Positions 47,238 to 56,870 of a stretch of DNA of 64,000 nucleotides are shown piece by piece. Position numbers and translations under genes: made by a program. The stretch is from Psychrobacter urativorans (GTDB taxonomy: Bacteria > Pseudomonadota > Gammaproteobacteria > Pseudomonadales > Moraxellaceae): contig NZ_CP012678.1 of the NCBI RefSeq assembly GCF_001298525.1, forward strand, positions 372,001-436,000, given 5' to 3'. The notes under the pieces are model-generated. The model had not been told where the DNA came from. It saw only the letters and a program-made list of their open reading frames with translations, and did not search any database. Each line of letters opens with the position of its first letter. The first letter of the stretch is position 1.

Positions 47238-48641
47238 ATGATTATATTTATGGAACACGATACGTCTAAATCTAATAATAAGCACTCAATCGACAACCTG
47301 AAAACTTCTGGGCTCGAACGTCGATTGTCGATTGCTAAAACGTCTTTGAATGTTGGTCGTCGCTGGGCGGGTAATAGTGTTTCTGGTATATTTTTAGATA
47401 AAAAAGCACGGACAGCACGCAACCAAGCGTTTATGGAAGCGCAAGCACAGTATGTCGCAGACGAGCTGGGAAAATTAAAAGGTTCTGTTGTGAAAATTGG
47501 GCAGATGCTTGCGCTATATGGCGAACACGTCCTACCACCCGAGATTACGCGCGCCCTTCAGACCCTAAATGACGATACTGCAACGCTGACATGGCCAAGA
47601 ATAGAGCAAACGCTACAACGTATATTGGGTGATAAATTACATGAGCTGGAGATTGACCGAACGCCCATTGGCACAGCATCTCTCGCCCAAGTACACCGTG
47701 CAACCGTATTGGCAACTGGTGAACAAATCGTACTAAAAATTCAATATCCCGGTGTTGCAGAAGCCATTAACTCTGATTTAGCATTATTTAAACGTTTATT
47801 AAAAGTAAGTAACGTTGTACCACAAACGCGCTCACTAGATGCTTGGTTTGAGGAAATACGCGATCTCCTGCATATCGAAGTTGATTATGATATCGAAGCT
47901 GCCACTACAGAACGCTTTTATGCACGCTTGCAAGATGATCCGCGTTATGCCGTTCCCAAAATTAACCGGAATTATTCTAGTAAACGTTTGCTGTGTATGA
48001 CTTATGAGCCTGGCGTTTCCGTCACCTCTGATGCATTAAAAAGCTTATCACCTGAGCGTCGCAATGCAATTGGTCAAGCTGCCATTGAAATTATGATGCA
48101 AGAAATTTTTGTTTGGGGCGAAATGCAAACTGACCCCAATTTTGGTAATTACTTAGTCCGTATCAGTGATAGTGATCATGAAACAGATAAGCTGGTATTG
48201 TTAGATTTCGGTGCTATTCGCCAGTTTGACAATGCTTTATTAACTATTGCGCGGGCGCTATTGCGTGCAGGCTATCGTCATGACCATACGGCAATGATGG
48301 CAGCCATGACTGGTTATGATTTTTTTGATAGCATGAGCGATAAAGTAAAATCAAATGTCGCTTCACTATTTTTGTTAGCAACTGAACCCTTTAGTGATAC
48401 TGCCATTAATCCTGATATCCCTAAGGATTGCTTAGATGAACAGCAGCGTTATATTTGGGCAAAGAGTAAGCTACATTCGCGTATCTCGGCTACTGCTAGA
48501 CGTGCGATGCAGTCATTTGAATTTAACTTACCGCCAAAAGAATTTATGTTTATTAGTCGTAAGTTTATTGGTGCTTATACATTTTTGACAGTCGTTGATG
48601 CACATACTAATTCTAATAATTTGGTAAAGCCTTTTCTATAA
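47238..48641 (+). CDS. ABC1/UbiB-family atypical kinase
   Basis: This 467-residue protein belongs to the ABC1/ADCK/UbiB atypical-kinase family. The KxGQ motif appears in GSVVKIGQMLALYGEHVLPPEI, the ExD motif in EVDYDIEAATTERF, the catalytic region in MQTDPNFGNYLV and the metal-binding DFG in LLDFGAI. Family members support ubiquinone synthesis or other lipid pathways through an ATPase-like activity. No C-terminal membrane helix pair of true UbiB is apparent, so this is probably a soluble AarF-type member. An alternative ATG lies at 47250. It is monocistronic. Confidence 0.9.
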   Translation: MIIFMEHDTSKSNNKHSIDNLKTSGLERRLSIAKTSLNVGRRWAGNSVSGIFLDKKARTARNQAFMEAQAQYVADELGKLKGSVVKIGQMLALYGEHVLPPEITRALQTLNDDTATLTWPRIEQTLQRILGDKLHELEIDRTPIGTASLAQVHRATVLATGEQIVLKIQYPGVAEAINSDLALFKRLLKVSNVVPQTRSLDAWFEEIRDLLHIEVDYDIEAATTERFYARLQDDPRYAVPKINRNYSSKRLLCMTYEPGVSVTSDALKSLSPERRNAIGQAAIEIMMQEIFVWGEMQTDPNFGNYLVRISDSDHETDKLVLLDFGAIRQFDNALLTIARALLRAGYRHDHTAMMAAMTGYDFFDSMSDKVKSNVASLFLLATEPFSDTAINPDIPKDCLDEQQRYIWAKSKLHSRISATARRAMQSFEFNLPPKEFMFISRKFIGAYTFLTVVDAHTNSNNLVKPFL

Positions 48642-48665
48642 ATAGTTTCTAATATGTGACTTTCG

Positions 48666-48690
48666 AACTGCTCTTTTGGAGCAGTTTTAT
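48666..48690 (+). terminator. Terminator after the UbiB-like gene
   Basis: AACTGCTC (48666-48673) pairs with GAGCAGTT (48679-48686) and is followed by a T run. Confidence 0.65.
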
Positions 48691-48762
48691 GTTTGTTAAT
48701 AAATCTTTACTTAGGCTATTTTATTTAACTGGTTTAAATGCTAGTTTGATATTCTCTCGCTA

Positions 48763-49455
48763 TTATTCAGAAGCTGTCCATTCATCAAATCTTGTTTGAT
48801 ACCCTGTTGGCTTATGCATAGTTAGCTGCCAACAACTCTCGTTACGTGCTAGATATTTAACTTCAAAATGCGTGCGCTGGCTATCGGCTGGCACTTGCTG
48901 ACGAACGGCTGGTAAACGCCAAACTCTATCAGCCTGTTGCTCAGCATTATCCATATATGTCTCAATATTAGTCGCTAGGATAATTTCCCCACCTTCTTGC
49001 AAACGCGACAATAAAAATTCAAAAAATGGCATATTTAACCATTGTTGATTAGGATTATGCTGTTCAGGATTGGGATATAAGATATAGATCTGAGCCACAC
49101 TATTAGACGCCATAGCATGTACAATCCATGCTATGGCGTCGGCATGAACAGGGGTTAAATTATCCAAATCCTGCTGACTGGCTTGTTTAGCAAATGCCTC
49201 AAACTTATTGCGTGTACGTTCGATGGCGATTAGATGCCGATCAGGATTCGTCGCCGCAAAGCTCAAGGCATGTTTACCCTTCCCTGTCCCAATCTCGATA
49301 ATAATTGGCGCACTCTCAGCATTATTATTTAAAAGAATACTTGGTTTACTAAAATCGCGTGGTGGCGATAGTTTTTCTGGCTGAAAAGTTCTTTTTTTCT
49401 GATGCGAGAGCGGTTTTTCGTTCATGGTTTTAGAGTTTACAGTATAATTAGTCAT
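48763..49455 (-). CDS. Divergent TrmB-like SAM-dependent methyltransferase
   Basis: This 230-residue protein has a Rossmann-type SAM-binding start IIIEIGTGKGKHALSFA and an acidic strand end LIAIERTRNKFEAF. It then has VHADAIAWI and IYILYPNPEQHNPNQQWLN. The layout follows TrmB, which makes 7-methylguanosine in tRNA. The usual FPDPWxKxRHxKRR motif is replaced by YPNPEQHNPNQQ, so tRNA binding or specificity may differ, and this may be a paralogue with a true TrmB elsewhere. It lies between the UbiB-like gene and yacG, convergent with the former. Confidence 0.75.
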   Translation of the reverse strand: MTNYTVNSKTMNEKPLSHQKKRTFQPEKLSPPRDFSKPSILLNNNAESAPIIIEIGTGKGKHALSFAATNPDRHLIAIERTRNKFEAFAKQASQQDLDNLTPVHADAIAWIVHAMASNSVAQIYILYPNPEQHNPNQQWLNMPFFEFLLSRLQEGGEIILATNIETYMDNAEQQADRVWRLPAVRQQVPADSQRTHFEVKYLARNESCWQLTMHKPTGYQTRFDEWTASE

Positions 49456-49735
49456 GAAATTTTTGCCTTGTATTTAGATTTTTTGTAATACATTAGTGAT
49501 AGCGTAATATATTTATTTGGTAGTATTTAATACTTAGGCTATTTTTTGATATACCTGCTAATGTTAGCTAGAACTTATGAATTTCACTTAAACAAGACTC
49601 ATATTTGTCTTTTAAGTTGCGCGTGCTATTATAATGGCTTGAGCGATTAGTTCCTACGCTGTTTCTATTCCTATACTAATTTTACGTCTTTTTATTCTAA
49701 TTTTTTGATATATCACGAGGCTCACCTCATTTATT

Positions 49736-49927
49736 ATGACGCAATCAAACCCAAATCCGCTGCCAAAAACCTATCCCTGCCCTCAATGCGGCACTCATAC
49801 CGCATGGCAAGACAATAAATCAAAGCCATTTTGTAGTGAACGCTGCAAGCTGATTGATTTAGGCGCGTGGGCGAGTGAAGAATATACTTTACCTGCTGAG
49901 ATCTCACCATTTTCTGATGAGTTATAA
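49736..49927 (+). CDS. yacG: Zinc-finger DNA gyrase inhibitor YacG
   Basis: This 63-residue protein has the YacG zinc site CPQCG...FCSERCK and the following [16 protein letters not shown]. YacG binds DNA gyrase subunit B and inhibits it, although its physiological role is not settled. The size and the position of the finger match the family. It is a separate gene, with argD downstream on the same strand after 103 bp. Confidence 0.9.
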   Translation: MTQSNPNPLPKTYPCPQCGTHTAWQDNKSKPFCSERCKLIDLGAWASEEYTLPAEISPFSDEL

Positions 49928-50030
49928 TCCATAGTAAAGTCATACCAGTAAATACTGTAACACTCATAAATTTTAATTTTCTTACCATAACAACAACTAT
50001 TTATCATCTTATTATTCTAAGGATATTCGT

Positions 50031-51212
50031 ATGTCAGCTCATTATCTGATGCCCACTTATAATCGTCAGCCCATCAGCTTTACACGTGGCTCAGGCAGTT
50101 GGCTATATACCCAAGATGATACGCCATACCTCGATGCATTGACTGGTATTGCCGTATGTGGTCTCGGTCATTGTCACCCACAAGTGACCGACGCCATTCA
50201 ACAGCAAGCGGCGACGTTAGTACATACCAGTAACTTATACAGAATCGATTGGCAAGAACGGGCGGGCGCTGCGCTTTGTACTGCCGCGCAAATGGACAGT
50301 GTATTCTTTGCCAACAGCGGTGCGGAAGCTAATGAAGCAGCACTAAAATTGGCGCGATTATATGCTTATCAACAAGGATTTAAACGTCCAAAAGTGATTG
50401 TCATGGAACAGTCTTTTCATGGTCGTACCTTATTATCACTATCAGCAACGGCAAATCCGAAAGCACGCGAAGGCTTTTTTACCTTAGATGATGACTTTAT
50501 TCGCGTACCTTTTGGCGATATCGAAGCAGTTAAAAAAGCCGCTCTCGAGCACGATGATATTTGCGCGTTATTTGTCGAACCGATTCAAGGTGAAGGTGGT
50601 TTAAATACGGCAGCGAATGGTTTTGCTTATTTAGAACAGTTACAAGCAGAATGTGATGCGCACGATTGGTTATTTATGATTGATGAAGTACAGACGGGTA
50701 ACGGTCGTACGGGCAAATATTTTGCGTATCAGCATAGCAATGCCCGTCCTGATGTCTTGACCACAGCAAAAGGTCTAGGCAATGGTTTTCCGGTCGGTGC
50801 GTGCATGGTGCGAGGACGTGCTAATGGTTTATTTGGCGCGGGCAGTCATGGCTCTACTTATGGTGGTACACCGCTGGCAAGCCGTGTGGTACATAGCGTT
50901 TATGACGTATTAGCCAATAGCGATATTATGGATAATGCGGTCACTGAAGGGCAATTTATCCGTGAAAGTATGACCAACGCGCTCGGGCAACATGGCGTTA
51001 GCAGTCGCGGCGCCGGTATGATGATTGGTATTGCGCTACCTGCAACGATGGATTGTAGCCAATTGGTTGACCATGCCCGTGATGAGCAAAAGCTGATTAT
51101 TAATGTCACTGGCGGTCATGTTATTCGTCTTTTACCACCGCTGAATATCAGTCGTGATGAAAGCGAACAAGTGGTTGAACGCTTACTCACTTTATTACAA
51201 CCTTTATTTTAA
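50031..51212 (+). CDS. argD: Acetylornithine/succinyldiaminopimelate aminotransferase-type enzyme
   Basis: This 393-residue PLP enzyme is a class-III aminotransferase of the acetylornithine group. It shows the PLP-phosphate segment FANSGAEANEAALKLARL, the Asp-Glu-x-Gln block MIDEVQTGNGRTG and the Schiff-base Lys247 in TTAKGLGNGFPVGA. The end block GGHVIRLLPPLNI is typical. It moves an amino group between glutamate and an aldehyde in arginine (or lysine) synthesis. AAGGA is 8 nt upstream of the ATG. A strong terminator follows. Confidence 0.88.
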   Translation: MSAHYLMPTYNRQPISFTRGSGSWLYTQDDTPYLDALTGIAVCGLGHCHPQVTDAIQQQAATLVHTSNLYRIDWQERAGAALCTAAQMDSVFFANSGAEANEAALKLARLYAYQQGFKRPKVIVMEQSFHGRTLLSLSATANPKAREGFFTLDDDFIRVPFGDIEAVKKAALEHDDICALFVEPIQGEGGLNTAANGFAYLEQLQAECDAHDWLFMIDEVQTGNGRTGKYFAYQHSNARPDVLTTAKGLGNGFPVGACMVRGRANGLFGAGSHGSTYGGTPLASRVVHSVYDVLANSDIMDNAVTEGQFIRESMTNALGQHGVSSRGAGMMIGIALPATMDCSQLVDHARDEQKLIINVTGGHVIRLLPPLNISRDESEQVVERLLTLLQPLF

Positions 51213-51266
51213 ACGATATTTTTAAAAGTCTGTCTCAACATACTATTGTTGTTGAAATATAGTTCT

Positions 51267-51304
51267 AAAAAGCCCTTAGATTAACAGTAATCTAAGGGCT
51301 TTTT
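51267..51304. terminator. Bidirectional rho-independent terminator
   Basis: AAAAAGCCCTTAGATTA (51267-51283) pairs with TAATCTAAGGGCTTTTT (51288-51304). It serves argD and convergent LysR. Confidence 0.9.
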
Positions 51305-51334
51305 GTTATAAAACAGAAAAATAATTTATCTATT

Positions 51335-52234
51335 TTAACCAGCATGAAAGTACTTTTTTAACACTTCTAGGCAGCGTGTTATTTTTGCAGGTTGTTGTTC
51401 ACGATTTAAAGTGACCGCATAAAGCACAAAACTGGGCAGCTGATAGCCCGTTAATACTTCAACCAACTCGCCACTTTCTAGTTCTTTCTTAATGTCCATT
51501 TCCATCATTCTCACCAAGCCATGCCCTTCTTTGGCTAATGTCGTTGCCATAAAAACATTATTGGTATGAATACGGGAAATCATTTTTGACCGTGTTTTTT
51601 TACCTGTTTCTGTTTGGGTCAGCTCTATTTGGTTAGGATCTTTCATGATATCAATGCAAATAAGCTGATGATCAACCAATGCTTTAGGGCTGTCAATTTT
51701 ACTATGTTGTCGTAAATACTGCGGTGAGGCAACCAATAATTGACGTACATCGGTGAGCGGATGACTGCTTAAAGTAGAGTCATTAATACTAGGGCTCATA
51801 CGAATGGCGATATCAATACGCTCATCAATCATATCAATATAATGATTGTCTGCAAAATAATTAATACTTAGGTCGTCATGTGCCGCCATCCATGAGGATA
51901 ACGCAGGTAAAATATGATTGACGCCAAGCTCGGGCGTGGTCGCAATACGCAGACTGCCAGCGAGTTCATCACGCAGCTGATTAACCTTGATTCTACCTTG
52001 CTCAGCAGCACTGACCACATCTTTTGCCGCGCCATAAAAGCTCTCGCCTGCCTCTGTTAAGCTCAGCTTACGAGTTGAGCGATGCAATAATACCACGCCC
52101 AACTCGTTCTCTAATGAACGAATCTGTTGGCTTACTGCACTGGTTGTAATACCAAGCTCGCGGGCTGAGCCACTAAAAGAACCGTGTCCGACCACACTGG
52201 CAAACACGGCCATACCACGTAAATTGTCTAACAT
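51335..52234 (-). CDS. LysR-family transcription regulator
   Basis: This 299-residue protein has an N-terminal winged helix-turn-helix (GSFSGSARELGITTSAVSQQIRSLENELG) and a C-terminal two-lobed effector domain beginning LRIATTPELGVNHILPAL. It is close in pattern to the CrgA/YafC-type branch. The effector and targets are unknown. Its upstream 316 bp are free of genes, and it is convergent with argD. GGTGGGAA precedes the ATG. Confidence 0.9.
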   Translation of the reverse strand: MLDNLRGMAVFASVVGHGSFSGSARELGITTSAVSQQIRSLENELGVVLLHRSTRKLSLTEAGESFYGAAKDVVSAAEQGRIKVNQLRDELAGSLRIATTPELGVNHILPALSSWMAAHDDLSINYFADNHYIDMIDERIDIAIRMSPSINDSTLSSHPLTDVRQLLVASPQYLRQHSKIDSPKALVDHQLICIDIMKDPNQIELTQTETGKKTRSKMISRIHTNNVFMATTLAKEGHGLVRMMEMDIKKELESGELVEVLTGYQLPSFVLYAVTLNREQQPAKITRCLEVLKKYFHAG

Positions 52235-52550
52235 ATTCCCACCTAAGCTACATTTATAGTTTTTAATTTAACTTAACCATTATAGCTTATTTTAATATTT
52301 TTTTATATCGTTCTATAGGTTGGTTTAGTAGGTTGTATTAACAATAAAACCTTATATATCAATAATTTAATATTTATAGTTAAGATTTCATTATTAGACT
52401 CTAGCGTTCATTTTACTTTAATTTGAAAAATAATGACTGAAAAATAGCAGCAACTGTTTAATATAAATTAACGCTCTATACCCAAAATACAGCTTAAAAA
52501 TCCTGCTTCAGCTTAATATTATCGCACATTTTTTTCAGCTTAATTTTATG
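52235..52550. other. AT-rich intergenic stretch between lysR-type gene and dnaX
   Basis: No gene or clear hairpin was recognised in these 316 bp. Both flanking genes are on the minus strand, so this is the promoter side of the LysR gene and the 3' end of dnaX. Confidence 0.4.
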
Positions 52551-54536
52551 TTACCTTAGTTCTACCTTACCCATTTTCCCTTCACCACGCTCGCTCAAAT
52601 AACGCATCACAGGTGAACGTTTTAACTTTTCTTCTGCGGCTGCCTCTGCTTGTAATAAGCGTTGCTGTTGACGGCGCTCAGGAGTCTTATCCTTAGACTG
52701 CGTGATACTGCTATCTACCTGTAAACGAATCTCTGTTTGCGGAAACTGCTGTTGTAACTTCGCTGCGAGCTGCTGAAAAGTCGCTTGTAGATGCTTGCTA
52801 TCAACGCCAGTAATAAAAACTGCTTGGCCATTACACGCTCCTGACATGATGCCTTGACGGGCGAGCGCACGTTCATCTTCGGCTAAACTATCGGTTTCAC
52901 GAACCGATTGTAGCCAATAATCCCACTTTTCTGGCGTCCACTCACCGATAAGTTCTTGCGGCAGACAACGTAGCAAAGTACGCGGATCGTCAAGCGGATT
53001 GATTAACTGAGAATCATTTCGTTCAGGTTCGGCAATTGGTTCGGCAATTGGTTCGGCAATTGGTTCGGCAATTGGTTCGGCAATTGGTTCGGCAATTGGT
53101 TCGGCAATTGGTTCGGCAATTGGTTCGGCAATTGGTTCGGCAATTGGTTCGCGTTCTACAGCGTAGTAATTGTTTGCTAAGTTATGCGTATCAAGGTTTA
53201 AATCTTCAGAGCTATCTATGGTATCTTTTGATAAATACGGTTCTACTTCATTTACCTGTTGTGTATTTACTATTGAATTTTCACTATTAATACCATTACT
53301 CTGGTCAATATCGTAAGGTTGCAATTCATGCGTAGCAGCAACAATAGTTTCATTGGCAGCTGAAGAATTTGAATTATTATTATTATTAATATTTGAATTA
53401 TTAATAGATGGAGCAGCTGACGTCATCAGCATCTCATCAACTGGCAATGGACGAAACGCTAACAGACGCAAAATGCACATTTCCAGTGCTTGCATCGGTG
53501 TACTCGCCAGCTTAATACCTTCACGCGCCTGCACCACGATTTCATAGTACAGCTGCAACACATCAGGACTGATATGTTGAGCCAAAGTATTAATCGTTTG
53601 CGCTTGCGCTTCATTCACATTGAGTGCTACTTCAGGTAATAGCTGGGTTAATGCTAATTGATGGAGCAGCTCGGCAAGCCCATCAAACATACTGCTGGCA
53701 TCAACCATTTGTGCGCGCATTTGCTCAATATGTGCCGCAACTGCCGACTTATCGTGATTATAAATATCAGTGATTAAACGCACCAAATCTGCCGCATCAA
53801 TCAGACCGAGCATTTCATTAACGGTTACATCATCCAGTGCCCCTTGCCCAAAAGCAATCGCTTGATCCGTTAGTGATAGCGCATCCCGTACTGAGCCTTT
53901 TGCTGCACTTGCGAGCTGCCATAACGCAGGCTGAGTATAATTGATATGCTCTTGGGTTAAGATATTAGCCAAATGTTTACTGAGTAAAGTTTGCGGTAGC
54001 GGACGCAGCACAAACTGCAAACAGCGTGAAATAATAGTAATTGGCAGTTTTTGTGGATCAGTGGTCGCGAGCAAAAACTTCACATGCTCAGGCGGTTCTT
54101 CTAATGTTTTGAGTAGCGCATTAAAGCTATGCGTTGAGAGCATATGCACTTCATCAATCAGGTACACCTTATAGCGCCCTTGGCTTGGCGCATACGGCAC
54201 ATTATCGAGCAGCTCGCGCGTGTCCTCAACTTTAGTACGCGAGGCGGCATCAATCTCAATCAGGTCAATAAAACGCCCTTGGTCAATCGCCACGCAGTTA
54301 TCACACACGCCACACGGGGTGCTCGTCACACCCCTATCACAGTTCAAACACTTGGCTAAAATACGCGCAATGGTGGTCTTACCAACACCGCGCGTACCGG
54401 TAAATAAATAAGCATGATGCAAACGGTTATAGTCAATCGCATTAATCAGCGCTTGCGAGACGTGCGTTTGCCCGATTAATTCATGGAAATTTTTGGGGCG
54501 GTATTTACGCGCTAAGACTTGATATTGCTGCGTCAT
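52551..54536 (-). CDS. dnaX: DNA polymerase III subunit tau/gamma
   Basis: This 661-residue clamp-loader ATPase has Walker A GTRGVGKTTIARIL, the four-Cys zinc site (NCDRG...CGVCDNC), Walker B IDEVHMLS and the sensor TTDPQKLP with the SRC motif ISRCLQF. After about residue 370 comes a variable linker with an Asn-rich patch, then ten Glu-Pro-Ile-Ala units encoded by perfect 12-bp repeats. The C-terminal part (LPQELIGEWTPEKWDYW) resembles the tau domain that binds polymerase and helicase. No A-rich slippery site for the short gamma product was seen. The start at 54536 has GGA upstream. Confidence 0.94.
   Translation of the reverse strand: MTQQYQVLARKYRPKNFHELIGQTHVSQALINAIDYNRLHHAYLFTGTRGVGKTTIARILAKCLNCDRGVTSTPCGVCDNCVAIDQGRFIDLIEIDAASRTKVEDTRELLDNVPYAPSQGRYKVYLIDEVHMLSTHSFNALLKTLEEPPEHVKFLLATTDPQKLPITIISRCLQFVLRPLPQTLLSKHLANILTQEHINYTQPALWQLASAAKGSVRDALSLTDQAIAFGQGALDDVTVNEMLGLIDAADLVRLITDIYNHDKSAVAAHIEQMRAQMVDASSMFDGLAELLHQLALTQLLPEVALNVNEAQAQTINTLAQHISPDVLQLYYEIVVQAREGIKLASTPMQALEMCILRLLAFRPLPVDEMLMTSAAPSINNSNINNNNNSNSSAANETIVAATHELQPYDIDQSNGINSENSIVNTQQVNEVEPYLSKDTIDSSEDLNLDTHNLANNYYAVEREPIAEPIAEPIAEPIAEPIAEPIAEPIAEPIAEPIAEPIAEPERNDSQLINPLDDPRTLLRCLPQELIGEWTPEKWDYWLQSVRETDSLAEDERALARQGIMSGACNGQAVFITGVDSKHLQATFQQLAAKLQQQFPQTEIRLQVDSSITQSKDKTPERRQQQRLLQAEAAAEEKLKRSPVMRYLSERGEGKMGKVELR
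53029..53148. repeat. Ten perfect 12-bp tandem repeats inside dnaX
   Basis: TCGGCAATTGGT is repeated ten times without a mismatch across 120 bp. On the minus strand it encodes the four-residue unit EPIA in the dnaX linker. Because the unit is a multiple of three, gain or loss of copies changes linker length in steps of four residues and never breaks the frame. Confidence 0.97.
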
Positions 54537-54633
54537 ATCTATCCATTTTGCCAAGTGGTTTGTAGTCGTCGGAGTATTAATTATCTTAATAATCAGAGTG
54601 CTACGGGGCGACTATTTTTGGGTATTATTATAG

Positions 54634-54660
54634 CAAAAAGCCAGCGCGAACGTCTGGCTT
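54634..54660 (-). terminator. Terminator of lysS
   Basis: On the minus strand AAGCCAG (54654-54660) pairs with CTGGCTT (54638-54644), with a UUCG-type loop between, then a T run. It lies 56 bp after the lysS stop. Confidence 0.75.
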
Positions 54661-54715
54661 CTCACAAATTTAACAGCTATCTATGCAGGATTAACGACTC
54701 GTTAATACGCAGTGA

Positions 54716-56251
54716 TTAATCTAATTTGCGGCGCATATGTGGGAATAAAATCACATCGCGAATACTTGCCGAATCGGTAAATAGCATCACTAAACGGTCG
54801 ATACCAATACCCTCACCTGCCGTTGGTGGTAAACCATAAGCCAATGCTTCAATGTAATCGGCATCAAAATGCATCGCTTCGTCGTCACCAGCATCTTTTT
54901 CGGCAACTTGACCACGGAAACGCTCTGCTTGGTCAGCAGGGTCATTCAACTCACTAAAGCCATTCGCCAATTCACGACCACCAACGAACAGCTCAAAGCG
55001 ATCGGTAATCTCAGGATTGTCATCACTGCGGCGTGCTAATGGAGAAGTCTCTGCTGGATATTCAGTGATAAAGGTTGGCTGACGCAATTGATGTTCAGCG
55101 GTTTCTTCAAAGACAATAGTTTTTAATTTACCAACGCCAAACACATCTTTGACTTGCTGCTTCAAGGTATTGGCAACATAGTCCGCTAGATACTCACGGT
55201 CATCAATATGCGCCATATCAAAGCCTTCAGCATATTGCGCAATCGCATCAGACATTGATAAACGTGCAAACGGTGCTTTTAAGCTAATCGTTTCTTCTTG
55301 ATACGTCAGCTCAGTACTACCCAAAATATTATCGGCTAACTCTGCAAACATACGCTCAGTCAAGTCCATCAAGTCATGATAATCAGCATAGGCTTGATAG
55401 AACTCAATCATGGTAAATTCAGGATTATGACGCGTTGATACGCCCTCATTACGGAAGCTGCGATTAATCTCAAATACTTTTTCAAACCCGCCAATCACCA
55501 AACGCTTTAAATATAACTCAGGCGCAATGCGCAAATATAGCGGCATATCGAGCGCATTATGATGTGTTTCAAACGGACGTGCGACTGCGCCACCTGGAAT
55601 CGGATGCATCATTGGCGTTTCAACTTCCATGAAACGCTCGTTCAACATAAACTGACGGATACCACTAATCACTTGGCTACGAATCACAAAGGCATCACGA
55701 GTCGTCTCATTGGTCATCAAGTCTAAATGACGGTTACGATAACGCGCTTCGATATCTGCTAAACCATGAAACTTATTTGGCATCGGGCGCAGTGCCTTAG
55801 TGAGTAGGTTAAACTCTTCAATATGCACATATAAATCGCCTTTTCCTGAGCGACCGACATAACCTGAAACTCCGATAATATCACCTAAATCTAGTGACTT
55901 AATGCTCGCAAGTGTCTCTTCGCTCAACTCTTTGCGTGCCACATATAACTGGATACGACCGGTCATATCTTGGATAACGATAAATGCGCCACGGTTTAAC
56001 ATTACGCGACCAGCGACATTAACCTGAGTTTTCTCACCTTTCGCATCATTATCAGCAATTTCTTGCTTTGAGATGCCGTCAAACGCCGTTTGCAAGTCTT
56101 GCGCATAATCGGTGCGTTTAAATTGATTCGGATACGGCTGTTTACCTGACGCTGTTATCTCATCTAGCTTAGCTTGTAGCTGAGCGATAAGTTCATTGGC
56201 ATCTTCTGGGGCTGAATTTTGATCAGAATCTAGGTGGCTTTGTTTTGACAT
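54716..56251 (-). CDS. lysS: Lysyl-tRNA synthetase (class II)
   Basis: This 511-residue enzyme joins lysine to tRNA-Lys. It has an N-terminal OB-fold anticodon-binding domain ([22 protein letters not shown]) and the class-II catalytic domain with motif 1 ([16 protein letters not shown]), motif 2 ([29 protein letters not shown]) and motif 3 ([12 protein letters not shown]). The length matches the family (about 505). GAGAG lies 5 nt upstream of the ATG. It is upstream of dnaX on the same strand but separated by a terminator. Confidence 0.96.
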   Translation of the reverse strand: MSKQSHLDSDQNSAPEDANELIAQLQAKLDEITASGKQPYPNQFKRTDYAQDLQTAFDGISKQEIADNDAKGEKTQVNVAGRVMLNRGAFIVIQDMTGRIQLYVARKELSEETLASIKSLDLGDIIGVSGYVGRSGKGDLYVHIEEFNLLTKALRPMPNKFHGLADIEARYRNRHLDLMTNETTRDAFVIRSQVISGIRQFMLNERFMEVETPMMHPIPGGAVARPFETHHNALDMPLYLRIAPELYLKRLVIGGFEKVFEINRSFRNEGVSTRHNPEFTMIEFYQAYADYHDLMDLTERMFAELADNILGSTELTYQEETISLKAPFARLSMSDAIAQYAEGFDMAHIDDREYLADYVANTLKQQVKDVFGVGKLKTIVFEETAEHQLRQPTFITEYPAETSPLARRSDDNPEITDRFELFVGGRELANGFSELNDPADQAERFRGQVAEKDAGDDEAMHFDADYIEALAYGLPPTAGEGIGIDRLVMLFTDSASIRDVILFPHMRRKLD

Positions 56252-56332
56252 AACACTCTCAAAATTGTTGAATAATTAGAGGAATAATAAAACGAATAAA
56301 TAAGTCTAATACTTGGAAAATAATTTTTATTA

Positions 56333-56812
56333 CTAATCGACACAAATAGCAGGTTGCGCAACGCCTTTCTTAATAACTTGACGACAGCCAAAGGGGCTGC
56401 TATCAGTGGCGCACTGCCCGACTTGCTTGGACAATCCAGCAGCAACAAATTCACCCTTATGCTCACAAGTTCCCTGACAGTCGGAAGCATCTTGACAAAC
56501 TTTTCCGGCATCGGCATAAGACAGTACACATTGATAACAACCACGCCTTCCTTGCTGTGAAAACGCGCCATTTTGTGCTGCACAAGCTTGTACCATTTCG
56601 CTAGGTGGATAAACACAGCCTTGATAAGCCAACGGATCAATAGGTGTGTTCCTCTGTTCAGAACCATTGACTTCTTTTACCGGTGTTTGAGTCTGCCCAG
56701 TTGATGACGGTGAGACACTACATGCCGATAACCAAAATACGGTAAATATCGCAACAATAAAGACGGCGATATTATTGAACATTAATTTTAAAGAGGAATT
56801 ATTTATTGTCAT
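56333..56812 (-). CDS. Cysteine-rich lipoprotein of unknown function
   Basis: This 159-residue protein has an Asn/Ser N-terminus, a hydrophobic segment and a lipobox VFWLSAC, so it should be a lipid-anchored protein. The mature part has about ten more cysteines in pairs (QGCVYPP, QACAAQ, GCYQCV, VCQDASDCQGTC, QCATD, GCRQ, ICVD), suggesting a small disulfide-knitted domain. The family is common in Moraxellaceae but has no known role. A start at Met11 is also possible. It lies between prfA and lysS on the same strand. Confidence 0.82.
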   Translation of the reverse strand: MTINNSSLKLMFNNIAVFIVAIFTVFWLSACSVSPSSTGQTQTPVKEVNGSEQRNTPIDPLAYQGCVYPPSEMVQACAAQNGAFSQQGRRGCYQCVLSYADAGKVCQDASDCQGTCEHKGEFVAAGLSKQVGQCATDSSPFGCRQVIKKGVAQPAICVD

Positions 56813-56870
56813 AAGAAATCCTTATACCTTTTATATTAATGGTCATCAACACTCTTAATCATTAATGCTA

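Noticed and set aside
53029..53148. Possible CRISPR array or iteron set
   Set aside because: Repeats are directly tandem with no spacers and stay in frame within dnaX. The plus-strand frame with VRQL repeats is their shadow.
52551..54536. Programmed frameshift in dnaX for a gamma subunit
   Set aside because: No A-rich slippery heptamer with a following stem was found in the linker region.
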